DNA from: Desulfatibacillum aliphaticivorans DSM 15576
GTDB lineage: Bacteria > Desulfobacterota > Desulfobacteria > Desulfobacterales > Desulfatibacillaceae
Assembly: GCF_000429905.1 (NCBI RefSeq)
Contig: NZ_AUCT01000029.1
Coordinates: forward strand, 19,824-83,823
Reading direction: 5' to 3'
DNA length: 64,000 nucleotides
Part shown: positions 50,383 through 59,085 of the stretch, piece after piece
Numbering within the stretch: the stretch's first letter is position 1
Layout: every line of letters begins with the position of its first letter
Notes under the pieces: generated by a model
Told to the model about the DNA's origin: nothing
Databases searched by the model: none
Seen by the model: only the letters and a program-made list of their open reading frames with translations
Position numbers and translations under genes: made by a program

Positions 50383-51798
50383 ATGAATATGAGCCAGAAA
50401 CCGCATCTTTTACTCGTCAAGGTTCCCAGTTACAGCGACGTCATAGCGCCGCCCCTTGGGCTGGGCTATTTGGCGGCCGCCGTGCGCGACTCAGCCCGTG
50501 TAAGCCTGCTGGACGGCGTGCGGCTGGGCCTGACGCCTAAAAAGCTGTACAGCATAGCCAAGTCCCTCAACCCCGACATGGTCGGGTTTTCCGTGGTTTC
50601 CGCAGCCAAATCTCCGGCCGTTCAATGCATTGGCGCCGTCAGAAAGGCTCTGCCCAAGGCGGTCATCCTCGCCGGCGGCCCCCATCCTACGGCCATGCCC
50701 ATGGAATTCCTGGCGGAAACGGGGCCGCATCTGGACTTTGTCCTGCGGGGAGAGGCGGAGGAAGGCCTACGCATCTTATGCCGGGAGTTTCCAGCCCAAG
50801 GGGTTCAGGACATCTCTCCCGATGATCTGAATAAAATTCCCGGAATGGCCGCCATTTGCGGGGACGCGCCCATTTGCCGCCCGCCGGCAGTTCGGGAGGA
50901 TATTAACCATCCAACCATGCCGGCCTGGGACCTGATGCCGCCCGGCCAATATCCCAAAGCCCCCCACGGCGCCTTTTTTCGGCGGTTTCCCGTGGCGCCC
51001 GCGCTCACCAGCCGGGGATGCTCCTACGGCTGCGGCTTCTGCAGCGTCCCGGCCCTGACCGGGGGTAAGATCCGGTTTCGCGCCCCCCAACTGGTCGCAG
51101 AGGAGCTGCTGACGCTGAAAACCCGATTCGGCGTGCAAGAGGCCCAAATCATCGACGACAATTTTACGGCCAACAAAGCCCACGCCCTTGCGGTCTGCAG
51201 GGCTATTATCAATGCGGGCGTCAATCTCCCATGGACCTGTCCCAACGGGGTTCGCATGGAAAACCTGGATAAAGAGTTGATTCAGGCCATGAAAGGCGCC
51301 GGCTGCTACTCGGTCTCTCTGGGCCTGGAGTCCGGCAGCGCCATGGTTTTAAACCGGATGAAAAAGGGCCTTTCCCTGGATCATGTCGGAGAAAGGGTCG
51401 AACTGCTGGCAAAGGCGGGACTGGAGGTCAACGGGTTTTTTATCCTGGGGTATCCCGAGGAAACCCGGCAAGACATGAAAGCCACCCTGGACTTCGCCAA
51501 AAGCCTGCCTCTGACCCGGGCCAATTTCTCCCTGTTTACTCCCCTGCCCGGCTGCCCGGAATGGGAAAGGCTGTCCGCCGATCCGGCCGCCATGGAAGGA
51601 TTGACCACCACCTTTTCCCAGGTGGGGTACGTGCCCCAGGGATTTTCCCGGTCCAGCCTTAAGCGGCAGCAACGAAAAGCCTTCTTGGGCTTTTACCTGC
51701 AGCGGAGAAACGCAAAAAGGCTTCTGGCCTCCCTGCGCTCCAGGGAAGCCGTTTATTACTTCGCACGGCGGGCCTGGCACTGGATGGGAGCCTCATGA
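50383..51798 (+). CDS. B12-binding radical SAM protein (operon gene 2)
   Basis: 471 residues. B12 domain with SDVIAPPLGLGYLAAAVRDSA and VILAGGPHPTAMPMEFL; radical SAM site TSRGCSYGCGFCSVPALTG, then AQIIDDNFTANKAHAL, VSLGLESGSAMVLNRM and FFILGYPEETRQDMK. ATG at 50383 follows the gene 1 stop by nine bases (a second ATG at 50389 is possible). The stop overlaps the gene 3 start (ATGA), so the two are translationally coupled. Substrate unknown. Confidence 0.87.
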   Translation: MNMSQKPHLLLVKVPSYSDVIAPPLGLGYLAAAVRDSARVSLLDGVRLGLTPKKLYSIAKSLNPDMVGFSVVSAAKSPAVQCIGAVRKALPKAVILAGGPHPTAMPMEFLAETGPHLDFVLRGEAEEGLRILCREFPAQGVQDISPDDLNKIPGMAAICGDAPICRPPAVREDINHPTMPAWDLMPPGQYPKAPHGAFFRRFPVAPALTSRGCSYGCGFCSVPALTGGKIRFRAPQLVAEELLTLKTRFGVQEAQIIDDNFTANKAHALAVCRAIINAGVNLPWTCPNGVRMENLDKELIQAMKGAGCYSVSLGLESGSAMVLNRMKKGLSLDHVGERVELLAKAGLEVNGFFILGYPEETRQDMKATLDFAKSLPLTRANFSLFTPLPGCPEWERLSADPAAMEGLTTTFSQVGYVPQGFSRSSLKRQQRKAFLGFYLQRRNAKRLLASLRSREAVYYFARRAWHWMGAS

Positions 51799-53048
51799 GC
51801 GCCGGGACCCTGGACATAGGCTCCCTCTCCAGGGTGCTGCTGCTAAACCCGCCTGCGTCCTCGCCGGTCTTGCGGGATTACTACTGCTCCACCCGCCCCA
51901 AAGCCAATTACTACTGGCAGCCCATAGACCTCTTATGCCTGGCGGCCCAGCTTAGAGGCCGCGCCCGAATCATGCTCCTGGACGCCGCGGCCCAACAGAC
52001 GCCCGCCAAACAGGTGCGGAAAATCATCAAGGCCTATCAGCCGGAGGCAGTCTATTGCCTGGCCTCCACCCTGTCCTTTCAAGAAGACATGGCCTTTCTT
52101 CAGAAAATCGCCAACGAAAAAACCCGCGTGGTTATAGGGGGGGAAGCCGCCCTTGCCCCGGATTTCCCCTTTGAGGATTTTCCTTTTATTGACGCCCTGG
52201 CCCTGGACTTCACCGCGCCGGAATTGGGCGAGTTTATCCTGGAAGGAAAGGCGTCTGGACGTTTGCGAACCAGGGATCGGGCGCCCGCCCCGCCGCCTAA
52301 AGGCGTTGAATACTCCATGGGAGTCCCCCCCCACAACCTGGTGGACAACGCCTTATACAAGCTGCCTTTATGGAAGGGAGTCTTCCATTCGCTGCTGACG
52401 GATTTCGGCTGCCCCTATAAATGCTCCTTTTGCAACTCAGGACTGGACGGCCTGGGATACAAATCCAGAAATCTTGCGGAAATCGAAAAGGAGCTTAATC
52501 TTCTGAAAACCCTGGAAGCCCGCCAAATTTACCTGAGGGACATGACCTTTGGGGCGGAATTGAACAGGGGTATGGAAGTATTGAATTTGCTTTCCCGCTA
52601 TTCCTTCGCCTTGCGGGGCTATCTGCGGGCCGATCAAGTCACCCCGGCGTTTGCCAAGGCCCTGAAAAAAGGCGGGTTCCAAATGGCCCAGATCGGCGTG
52701 GAAAGCCCCTCTATGATACAGCGAAAGGCGCTCGGGAAAAACATTAGCGACGAGGTTTTTTACCAGGCTTTCAGGCTGCTTCGGGAACAAGGGATTGAGG
52801 CGGGCGCCCATTTTATCATCGGGTTTGAAGAGGACCCGCCCCTGGCCGCCATGGACTGCCTGACCATGGCGAAAAAACTGAACGCCGCCTATTGCTCCAT
52901 CAACGTAATCCAGGACCGTTTGGGCGCCAGGCCCAACCTGCTCGCGGACTCGCTCCGCCGCCCCTGGTTCAAGCTCCAATCCCAGGCCGCCATGGCCCTT
53001 TACAACGCCCCCAAACAGGCAATGTTTCTCTTTAGCAAACCTTGGTGA
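51795..53048 (+). CDS. B12-binding radical SAM protein (operon gene 3)
   Basis: 417 residues, shorter than its two upstream homologues. B12-like N-terminal domain (VLLLNPPASSPVLRDYYCS, VVIGGEAALAPDF), radical SAM site LTDFGCPYKCSFCNSG, then QIYLRDMTFGAELNRGM, AQIGVESPSMIQRKALGK and HFIIGFEEDPPLAAM. The D-x-x-F-x-x-N element typical of gene 1 and gene 2 is altered to RDMTFGA. It overlaps gene 2 by four bases and ends the operon. Confidence 0.84.
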   Translation: MSAGTLDIGSLSRVLLLNPPASSPVLRDYYCSTRPKANYYWQPIDLLCLAAQLRGRARIMLLDAAAQQTPAKQVRKIIKAYQPEAVYCLASTLSFQEDMAFLQKIANEKTRVVIGGEAALAPDFPFEDFPFIDALALDFTAPELGEFILEGKASGRLRTRDRAPAPPPKGVEYSMGVPPHNLVDNALYKLPLWKGVFHSLLTDFGCPYKCSFCNSGLDGLGYKSRNLAEIEKELNLLKTLEARQIYLRDMTFGAELNRGMEVLNLLSRYSFALRGYLRADQVTPAFAKALKKGGFQMAQIGVESPSMIQRKALGKNISDEVFYQAFRLLREQGIEAGAHFIIGFEEDPPLAAMDCLTMAKKLNAAYCSINVIQDRLGARPNLLADSLRRPWFKLQSQAAMALYNAPKQAMFLFSKPW

Positions 53049-53092
53049 GCGAAACTTGAGGAGGGGAGAGTTCCGTCCAGATGGAGGGTTCT

Positions 53093-53434
53093 CTATGCGT
53101 CTTCAACGGTAATCTTTTTCGCGGACAGGTCGTAAACTTCGGAATTGATTTCACATGCAAACCATTCACAGAACATTTTGTAAGTCAGCTTTCCGGGGAA
53201 ATTTTTAGGGTCAGTACTCCAACCCTCAAGCTCAAGCCTGAAAATAGCCTTGAAATTCCTCTTGATAAATGCCTGCGCCTCTTCAACCACGTCGTACTCG
53301 GGAATCAGGAAGACAGTGCATTCATGACGAATATCTTCCAGAGAATATTTTTCTTCCGGGTAGAGCCCATTAAGCCAATTCAAAAAAGGCTCTTGTGGTT
53401 TCACTATGACGGCTGAACGATTAACGCTTCTCAT
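53093..53434 (-). CDS. Conserved hypothetical protein
   Basis: 113 residues, acidic and soluble, rich in aromatics (FLNWLNGLYPEEKYSLEDI, ECTVFLIPEYDVVEEAQAF, MFCEWFACEINSEVYDL). I know proteins of this look in many proteobacterial accessory regions but no function. It faces away from the NTPase gene and lies at the left edge of the A+T-rich patch. Confidence 0.6.
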   Translation of the reverse strand: MRSVNRSAVIVKPQEPFLNWLNGLYPEEKYSLEDIRHECTVFLIPEYDVVEEAQAFIKRNFKAIFRLELEGWSTDPKNFPGKLTYKMFCEWFACEINSEVYDLSAKKITVEDA

Positions 53435-53529
53435 CTATTTTCCCTCATATGAATATTGAAGTCGATTATTAGGTATGATACTTATCTGATAAATTCAATT
53501 ATTTTTTGAGATTAGAGGCTTGCCCTATC

Positions 53530-53664
53530 ATGATACTTCGCTACTCCGCCAAACTGGGAAAGAAACTCAAATCCGTCCCTGATTTTGTCATGCCATCTGA
53601 TTTCAATCCATGTCTGGGTTTGTGGCTAAGATGCGCCAACTTCAAATTTTCAGGATCAAAATAA
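53530..53664 (+). CDS. 44-codon ORF directly before the large NTPase
   Basis: Encodes MILRYSAKLGKKLKSVPDFV followed by MPSDFNPC. The first 30 residues resemble the start of DUF6933-type proteins, but the frame ends early. Its TAA is one base before the NTPase ATG. It is either a truncated gene fragment at the insertion point of the NTPase patch or an upstream ORF coupling translation; the first is more likely. Confidence 0.35.
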   Translation: MILRYSAKLGKKLKSVPDFVMPSDFNPCLGLWLRCANFKFSGSK

Positions 53665-53665
53665 G

Positions 53666-56600
53666 ATGGAATATGTTGAGCTAAACCGCAAATTCCTTGA
53701 ATTAACGGATGACAGTGGAAAAACAGAGGATCAGCTTTTTGAAAGCATCTTTAGTTTGCCACAATTCGTTAAAGGCATAGGCTGGGATGATCTTATTGGC
53801 TATTCCTGCGCCGTTATTTTAGGTGAAGCTGGAGTAGGGAAAACTCTTGAGTTAAAAAAACAAGCCAAGAAACTTTTAATCAAAGGAAAGTATGCGTTTT
53901 TTCTTGATATTGGCACTCTTATCGACGATGAAATTCAGTATGCATTGAACGCGCCTGAGGATTGGAACCGTCTTCAAGAATGGAAGGGGAGCCAAGAACT
54001 TGGGTACTTTTTTCTGGACTCTGTGGATGAGGCTCGGCTTAGGCATTCTAAGGTACTGGAAAAAACCTTTAAAAAATTGATTTCGGAAATTTTGGAGCAG
54101 CGGAAACGAGCACACTTCATAATTTCCTGTAGAGTAAGTGACTGGCAATGTACCATGGACCGGAATACTGTTGATGAATACCTATTTTCTGGCCAACGGA
54201 ATCAAGATGAGATTGCCCAAAACACCTCCACGACTAGAGTATTTCAACTGCTGCCGTTAACTTTGGATCAAGTTGACCTAATGGCTAAATCATCAGGAAT
54301 TGACGACTCAAATGCATTTATTGAAGAGGTTCGAAAAACCGGTTCTGAAGTATTTGTCGGTAGGCCACAAGACGTTGGGTGGCTTTTGGACTACTGGGCA
54401 AGCACTCGAAGCCTCGGAAATTTATCCGAAGTAATTGAACATAATATTTTCAAAAAATTACGAGAGATGGACCCTGATCGGGCAAATGAAGATCCTTTGT
54501 CATTGGAAAAGGCGCGTCAAGGGGCGGAGTTATTGTCTGCAACAGTAATGTTTTGCAGGATGCCCAACATTCTGTTGCCAGATAATTCATTTACGGCTGG
54601 ACCAATGGAGTCTGCCTTTAATCCGTCCAGTGTACTGAAAGATTGGACCCCCAAAGAAATCAAAAGCCTGTTACGACAGCCCATTTTTGACGAGGCCACT
54701 TATGGAAGAGTTCGATTTCATCATAGGTCTGTCGCAGAGTATCTTGCAGCCAAGTGGATGCACCAATGCCGCATATCTGGATGCGGAATTGAATCATTAG
54801 TCAATATTTTCTTTCCTGAGGTCCATGGGAAACGGACACCCATTCCTGCATTAGCACCAATAGCAAGTTGGTTATCACATTTTGATAATGACTTTAGGAA
54901 TCAAAGTCTAAAAATTGCACCGGAAATAATTTTATTTGGCGGGGACCCCTTGCAAGTTTCTGTGGAGGAACGGAAAAATGCTCTCTGTCAGCTATATGAA
55001 AAAAGAAAAAGATTGAGATGGCGCATCTCTGACGCAGAAGTAAGAAGAATTGGACATATCGATCTTGCCGAACCAATTAATCAATTTTTAGATAATTCCA
55101 ATAAAAATCAAGATTTTGTTGAACTATTGCTTCGAATTATTGAAACTGAAGCACTACAAGCCTGTTCTGAGAGAGCTCTTCGTATTTCCATGGATGTCAA
55201 TCAAGATAGGCACGTTAGATACTATGCATTTCGAGCTATAAAAATTATTGGGACGCTCGACCAAATGAATAGGCTCCGGAAATATGCGTTGGAACAAGAG
55301 ACTATATCGAATGAAATAATAGGCGCAATGATAATGGCGCTATTTCCATCAGCATTAACAATTTCAGATTGTCTTCATTTGGTGGGAAAGGCAGAAAGAG
55401 AAATAAGCAACAAACAAACCATTCTCCCAGGAATATTATCCAGCCATCTTGTGAGGCTTTGTCAGCCTGATGAACTATTTTTTCTTCTATCAACGATGTT
55501 AACTCTTGTAGAGAGTGAACAGGAAAGACCGCGCAGAAAAGAGTTTCTAAAGCGAAGGTATTGGTGGGTTGCAGGTGCGATAACATCGATATTTTTAAGA
55601 ATTATAGATGAATTTTCCTTTTCTGATATACAAGAAGATTTGCTAAATAATGCGTTCATCTTTCTTCAAAAATGTAAATATTATCAAATTTGCCATCTAT
55701 ACCAAATTGACGACTTAGAGCTAAAATTAGCGCAGTCTCCCTTTTGGCGAAGGAAATTATTTTGGTTCCATGTGGCTCAAGTTAGAAAAAAGGAATCCGG
55801 CTATGGGCCAATATATCTCCTGCCAAACACACATAGTCTCCTCAAGCTCAAAATAGAGGATTTGAATTGGCTTTTAGAAGACATAAAAAATAATGAATTC
55901 TCGGAAGATCGCCAAAGTGGTTTAGATGCCGCCTTAAACATATGGGCATGGGAAACTAAGCGTAATAAAGATATTGGAAAAGAAATTTTTAACTCCATAA
56001 AAGGAAATCGTGAATGCGAACGAATTGCGCAAATGGCCTTGTTTCGTGACCCATATAAACAAGAGCGCAAGAGAAAAAATCTTGAACAAAAACGTCAGAC
56101 CAAACTGGACCGAAAAAAATCTATCACTTTAGAACAAAACAGACGTATCATCCGTCAAAAAGAAAATGAAATACGATTAGGAAACAACATTAACATTTTA
56201 CACCATTTCTGGAACATGTGTCAGAATGACGGGGTAGAGAATTCTTACACGCACTCCGTGGATAATCTGAAGCCAATTCAAGAAAAATATGGGGCTGATG
56301 TGGCTGAGTGGGCAAGAGAGGGTTTTATCGCAGTCTGGCATAATTGGCGTCCGCCTCTTCCGTACGAAAAAAAAGAGAAACATAGTACTGAATGGCAGGT
56401 ATTTTTAGGACTAACGGGAATAGAAATAGAATTTCAAAACGGACTGGATTTCAAAAGGATCTCCCCTAATGATGCAGACCTTGCTGTGCGTTATGCACTT
56501 CGTGAATTCGAAGGCTACCCCAACTGGATTTCAGAAGTGATAGATTCCCAACCACATACAGTTCAAAGTGTTTTGAAAAGGGAGTATTTCGCTGAATTTT

Positions 56601-57946
56601 TCCAGACAGAATATAATGAAATATTGCCTCACTTACAATTTCATCCGGGCACTCTTCTTGATTTTTCAGCAACCATCCTTTTAAAACTTCTCCAAACGCA
56701 AACGCCTAAAGACATCAAAGTCATGAGAGCAGTTTTCCGTATAATTCTAAGTAATAGTAGTTTTGATTCTAATGAGGTACTTAACCTAATATTGAAAAAA
56801 CACCCTTTGCTGGTTCGCCGTTTTAAAACAGACATTTTGCTGGTTTGGCTTTCTGCCTGGATGTATGTTCACGCTGAATCAGCTTGGGATTTTGTAGAGC
56901 AAATTCTCGTCTCCCACTATGCTATAATCACAGAAATCTGGAATTCAGATATCACCCCACTCTACAAACTTATGTTCTGCAATGATATCGCACACCTCCT
57001 GGATTCGTTTATGGTACATTTTGCTTCTTCGTTTGCCGAACCATTTGGATTGTCAGAAGTGGAACTGACACCAGACTATCTAACGCCAATATCTATTCAT
57101 CGCATGATTCCTGCGCTATTTCATCACATTCCTCCTGAAAGGGATATATGGCACGAAGGGGGATTCTCCCCCGGTGCCTATGATCATGCACAAAAGTTTC
57201 GGGCTATGATTGTGAAGGTGCTCTCTGAAACTCCTGGTATAGAGGCCTTTAATGCACTCAATGATCTTGCCAATGATGAAAGGCTGGAAAGACACAAGGA
57301 CTGGTTTCAGTATTTGGCGGATAAGCAGATAGCTTTGGATGCAGAAAAAACGACTTGGAGTGTAGAAGACATCCTGAGGTTTATGGACATTTGGGAAGTT
57401 TCACCTAAGGTGCCCGATGATCTTTTTAGAATAGCTATAAGTAGATTAAGTGATATTAAGGTCGATATAGAAAGTGGTGATTTCAGTGAAAGAGATCTGT
57501 TTTCAGAGAATGAACCCGAACATCACCTGCAAAAATGGTTGGCAAACCGTTTAGAAAAAATTGCAAAGGATCAATATTCTGTCATCAGGGAAGAGGAGGT
57601 CGATCAAAAAAAGAAACCCGACATTCGTTTGCACAATTCAAAAGCGGGTGTGATTGGGATTGAACTTAAACCGACTGATCGCCGTTATTCATACACTGAT
57701 TTAAGCGATTGTCTACACAATCAGCTTGTAGGTCAGTACTTAAGATCTGTTAAATCTCGCCATGGGATTCTGTTTCTTGCTCATCTCATTAATCGTAACT
57801 GGAAACCGGCTGGAGAAGGCAAAATCAATGCGGAACAACTGGTCCAAAAACTGCAAGATGAGGCAGATTTAATAGTCAGGGATCGTCCAGAAATTGAACA
57901 ACTACAAGTAGTTGCAATTGACTTTGTCAACCCTTCCGCCCTGTAG
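53666..57946 (+). CDS. Large STAND-like P-loop NTPase with C-terminal PD-(D/E)XK-like domain
   Basis: 1426 residues. Walker A GEAGVGKT at 53-60, Walker B LGYFFLDSVDEA at about 112-123 and an Arg sensor ISCRVSDW at about 152-159 define a NACHT/STAND-type ATPase. A winged-helix-like part follows (FHHRSVAEYLAAKWM near 350). Residues about 400-1250 are helical, probably HEAT-like repeats, with a very basic coiled coil at about 800-840. The C-terminal 110 residues contain KPDIRLHNS and VIGIELKPTD, spaced like the D and ExK of a restriction-type nuclease, then NQLVGQYL. It is A+T-richer than its neighbours. Fits a phage-defence sensor/effector, but no named family could be assigned. Confidence 0.72.
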   Translation: MEYVELNRKFLELTDDSGKTEDQLFESIFSLPQFVKGIGWDDLIGYSCAVILGEAGVGKTLELKKQAKKLLIKGKYAFFLDIGTLIDDEIQYALNAPEDWNRLQEWKGSQELGYFFLDSVDEARLRHSKVLEKTFKKLISEILEQRKRAHFIISCRVSDWQCTMDRNTVDEYLFSGQRNQDEIAQNTSTTRVFQLLPLTLDQVDLMAKSSGIDDSNAFIEEVRKTGSEVFVGRPQDVGWLLDYWASTRSLGNLSEVIEHNIFKKLREMDPDRANEDPLSLEKARQGAELLSATVMFCRMPNILLPDNSFTAGPMESAFNPSSVLKDWTPKEIKSLLRQPIFDEATYGRVRFHHRSVAEYLAAKWMHQCRISGCGIESLVNIFFPEVHGKRTPIPALAPIASWLSHFDNDFRNQSLKIAPEIILFGGDPLQVSVEERKNALCQLYEKRKRLRWRISDAEVRRIGHIDLAEPINQFLDNSNKNQDFVELLLRIIETEALQACSERALRISMDVNQDRHVRYYAFRAIKIIGTLDQMNRLRKYALEQETISNEIIGAMIMALFPSALTISDCLHLVGKAEREISNKQTILPGILSSHLVRLCQPDELFFLLSTMLTLVESEQERPRRKEFLKRRYWWVAGAITSIFLRIIDEFSFSDIQEDLLNNAFIFLQKCKYYQICHLYQIDDLELKLAQSPFWRRKLFWFHVAQVRKKESGYGPIYLLPNTHSLLKLKIEDLNWLLEDIKNNEFSEDRQSGLDAALNIWAWETKRNKDIGKEIFNSIKGNRECERIAQMALFRDPYKQERKRKNLEQKRQTKLDRKKSITLEQNRRIIRQKENEIRLGNNINILHHFWNMCQNDGVENSYTHSVDNLKPIQEKYGADVAEWAREGFIAVWHNWRPPLPYEKKEKHSTEWQVFLGLTGIEIEFQNGLDFKRISPNDADLAVRYALREFEGYPNWISEVIDSQPHTVQSVLKREYFAEFFQTEYNEILPHLQFHPGTLLDFSATILLKLLQTQTPKDIKVMRAVFRIILSNSSFDSNEVLNLILKKHPLLVRRFKTDILLVWLSAWMYVHAESAWDFVEQILVSHYAIITEIWNSDITPLYKLMFCNDIAHLLDSFMVHFASSFAEPFGLSEVELTPDYLTPISIHRMIPALFHHIPPERDIWHEGGFSPGAYDHAQKFRAMIVKVLSETPGIEAFNALNDLANDERLERHKDWFQYLADKQIALDAEKTTWSVEDILRFMDIWEVSPKVPDDLFRIAISRLSDIKVDIESGDFSERDLFSENEPEHHLQKWLANRLEKIAKDQYSVIREEEVDQKKKPDIRLHNSKAGVIGIELKPTDRRYSYTDLSDCLHNQLVGQYLRSVKSRHGILFLAHLINRNWKPAGEGKINAEQLVQKLQDEADLIVRDRPEIEQLQVVAIDFVNPSAL

Positions 57947-58120
57947 AGAGCGAAAAGGTTGACCTATTTGGAACCGACCAAAACAAAACAACGAACAGAC
58001 CAATACGGACGCGCCTACGCAGGCAGTCAGCGCCAGATTCAGACCTATAAAATTTTTGACAGGAACAGCCCACTTGCACTTTTCGGGGGGGCTTCTTTGA
58101 AACACCCGCGCCATGTTTCC

Positions 58121-59002
58121 TTAATATAACTTGCGTTTTGTAAAGCTGCTGCCAAGGACCGCGAAGGTGTTTTCCACGATGAAAATGGCCTGGGGGTCTT
58201 TGGTAAAGACGATCTCCTCCAGCCTTCTTAATTGCACGTTGTTGGTGATGGTCATGATCACCGGACGGGGCGTGCGGGAGTAGCACCCTTGCCCCTGAAG
58301 CATGGTGGCGCCTTGCTTCAGATGGGTCATGATGTCGTCCACAATGCATTGAGCCTCCTGGGAAATGATCATCACCATTTTCCGGTTGGAAAACATGGAC
58401 AGGACATAGTCAATGGTCACGGAAGCCACGAACACCGTTAGTATGGAGCCAACGACCAGGTCGTGGTTTATCACCGCGGCGCTGGCGCAAAACAAAAGCA
58501 AATTAAACACAAAATAGGTCTTGCCGATGCCGATGTTGTATTTTCGATTCAGGATAATCGCGGCGATATCCATGCCTCCGTTGGAGCCTAAGGTCCTGAG
58601 CACAACGCCCATCCCAAAACCCATAATCCCTCCGCAGGCGATGCTGGCGTAAATGGGGTTTTCTATTCCGAAATTAAAATCCATGACTTCATAGGCAATG
58701 GTGGAGACGGCCATGGCCCATATGCTGTATAGGATGAATCGTTTGCTTATGTTCAGATAACCCAGAATGGCCAGGGGGATGTTCAACAGCATGAACAGGA
58801 TGCCGGCGCTGATCCCCGCCCCGGCGTAATGAATCAGCAAGGCCAGGCCGAACACGCCGCCGGGGACCAAATGCTGATGCACTGCAATGCCCTTGAGCGC
58901 GGCCACGGCGATCAAAGAGCCGGCAAAAATCAAAAACATATTCCACGCCGGGGAATAGGCCATGCCCCGGCTTTGATTGTCAGAGCAGGTATCGCTCACC
59001 AT
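58121..59002 (-). CDS. YitT/DUF2179-family membrane protein
   Basis: 293 residues. Five to six membrane helices in the first 200 residues (NMFLIFAGSLIAVAALKGIAV, VPGGVFGLALLIHY, GVVLRTLGSNGGMDIAAIILN), then the C-terminal cytoplasmic DUF2179 domain (MVMIISQEAQCIVDDIMTHLKQGATMLQGQG, VIMTITNNVQLRRLEEIV). ATG at 59002 has GGAGAGGAAG upstream; earlier in-frame ATGs lack spacing. YitT proteins are common but have no established substrate. It sits downstream of the ectoine operon terminator and is probably separate. Confidence 0.9.
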   Translation of the reverse strand: MVSDTCSDNQSRGMAYSPAWNMFLIFAGSLIAVAALKGIAVHQHLVPGGVFGLALLIHYAGAGISAGILFMLLNIPLAILGYLNISKRFILYSIWAMAVSTIAYEVMDFNFGIENPIYASIACGGIMGFGMGVVLRTLGSNGGMDIAAIILNRKYNIGIGKTYFVFNLLLFCASAAVINHDLVVGSILTVFVASVTIDYVLSMFSNRKMVMIISQEAQCIVDDIMTHLKQGATMLQGQGCYSRTPRPVIMTITNNVQLRRLEEIVFTKDPQAIFIVENTFAVLGSSFTKRKLY

Positions 59003-59031
59003 ATATATCTTCCTCTCCATTGCTCCTAAGC

Positions 59032-59066
59032 AAAAAGCCGCGGTCTGCAACAGGCCGCGGCTTTTT
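59032..59066 (-). terminator. Terminator of the ectoine operon
   Basis: Leftward: aaaaagccgcgg (59066-59055) pairs with ccgcggcttttt (59043-59032) around an 11-base loop; a T-run ends the stem. Twelve perfect pairs, 20 bp past the aspartokinase stop codon. Confidence 0.9.
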
Positions 59067-59085
59067 TAATGTTACGGATTATGAA

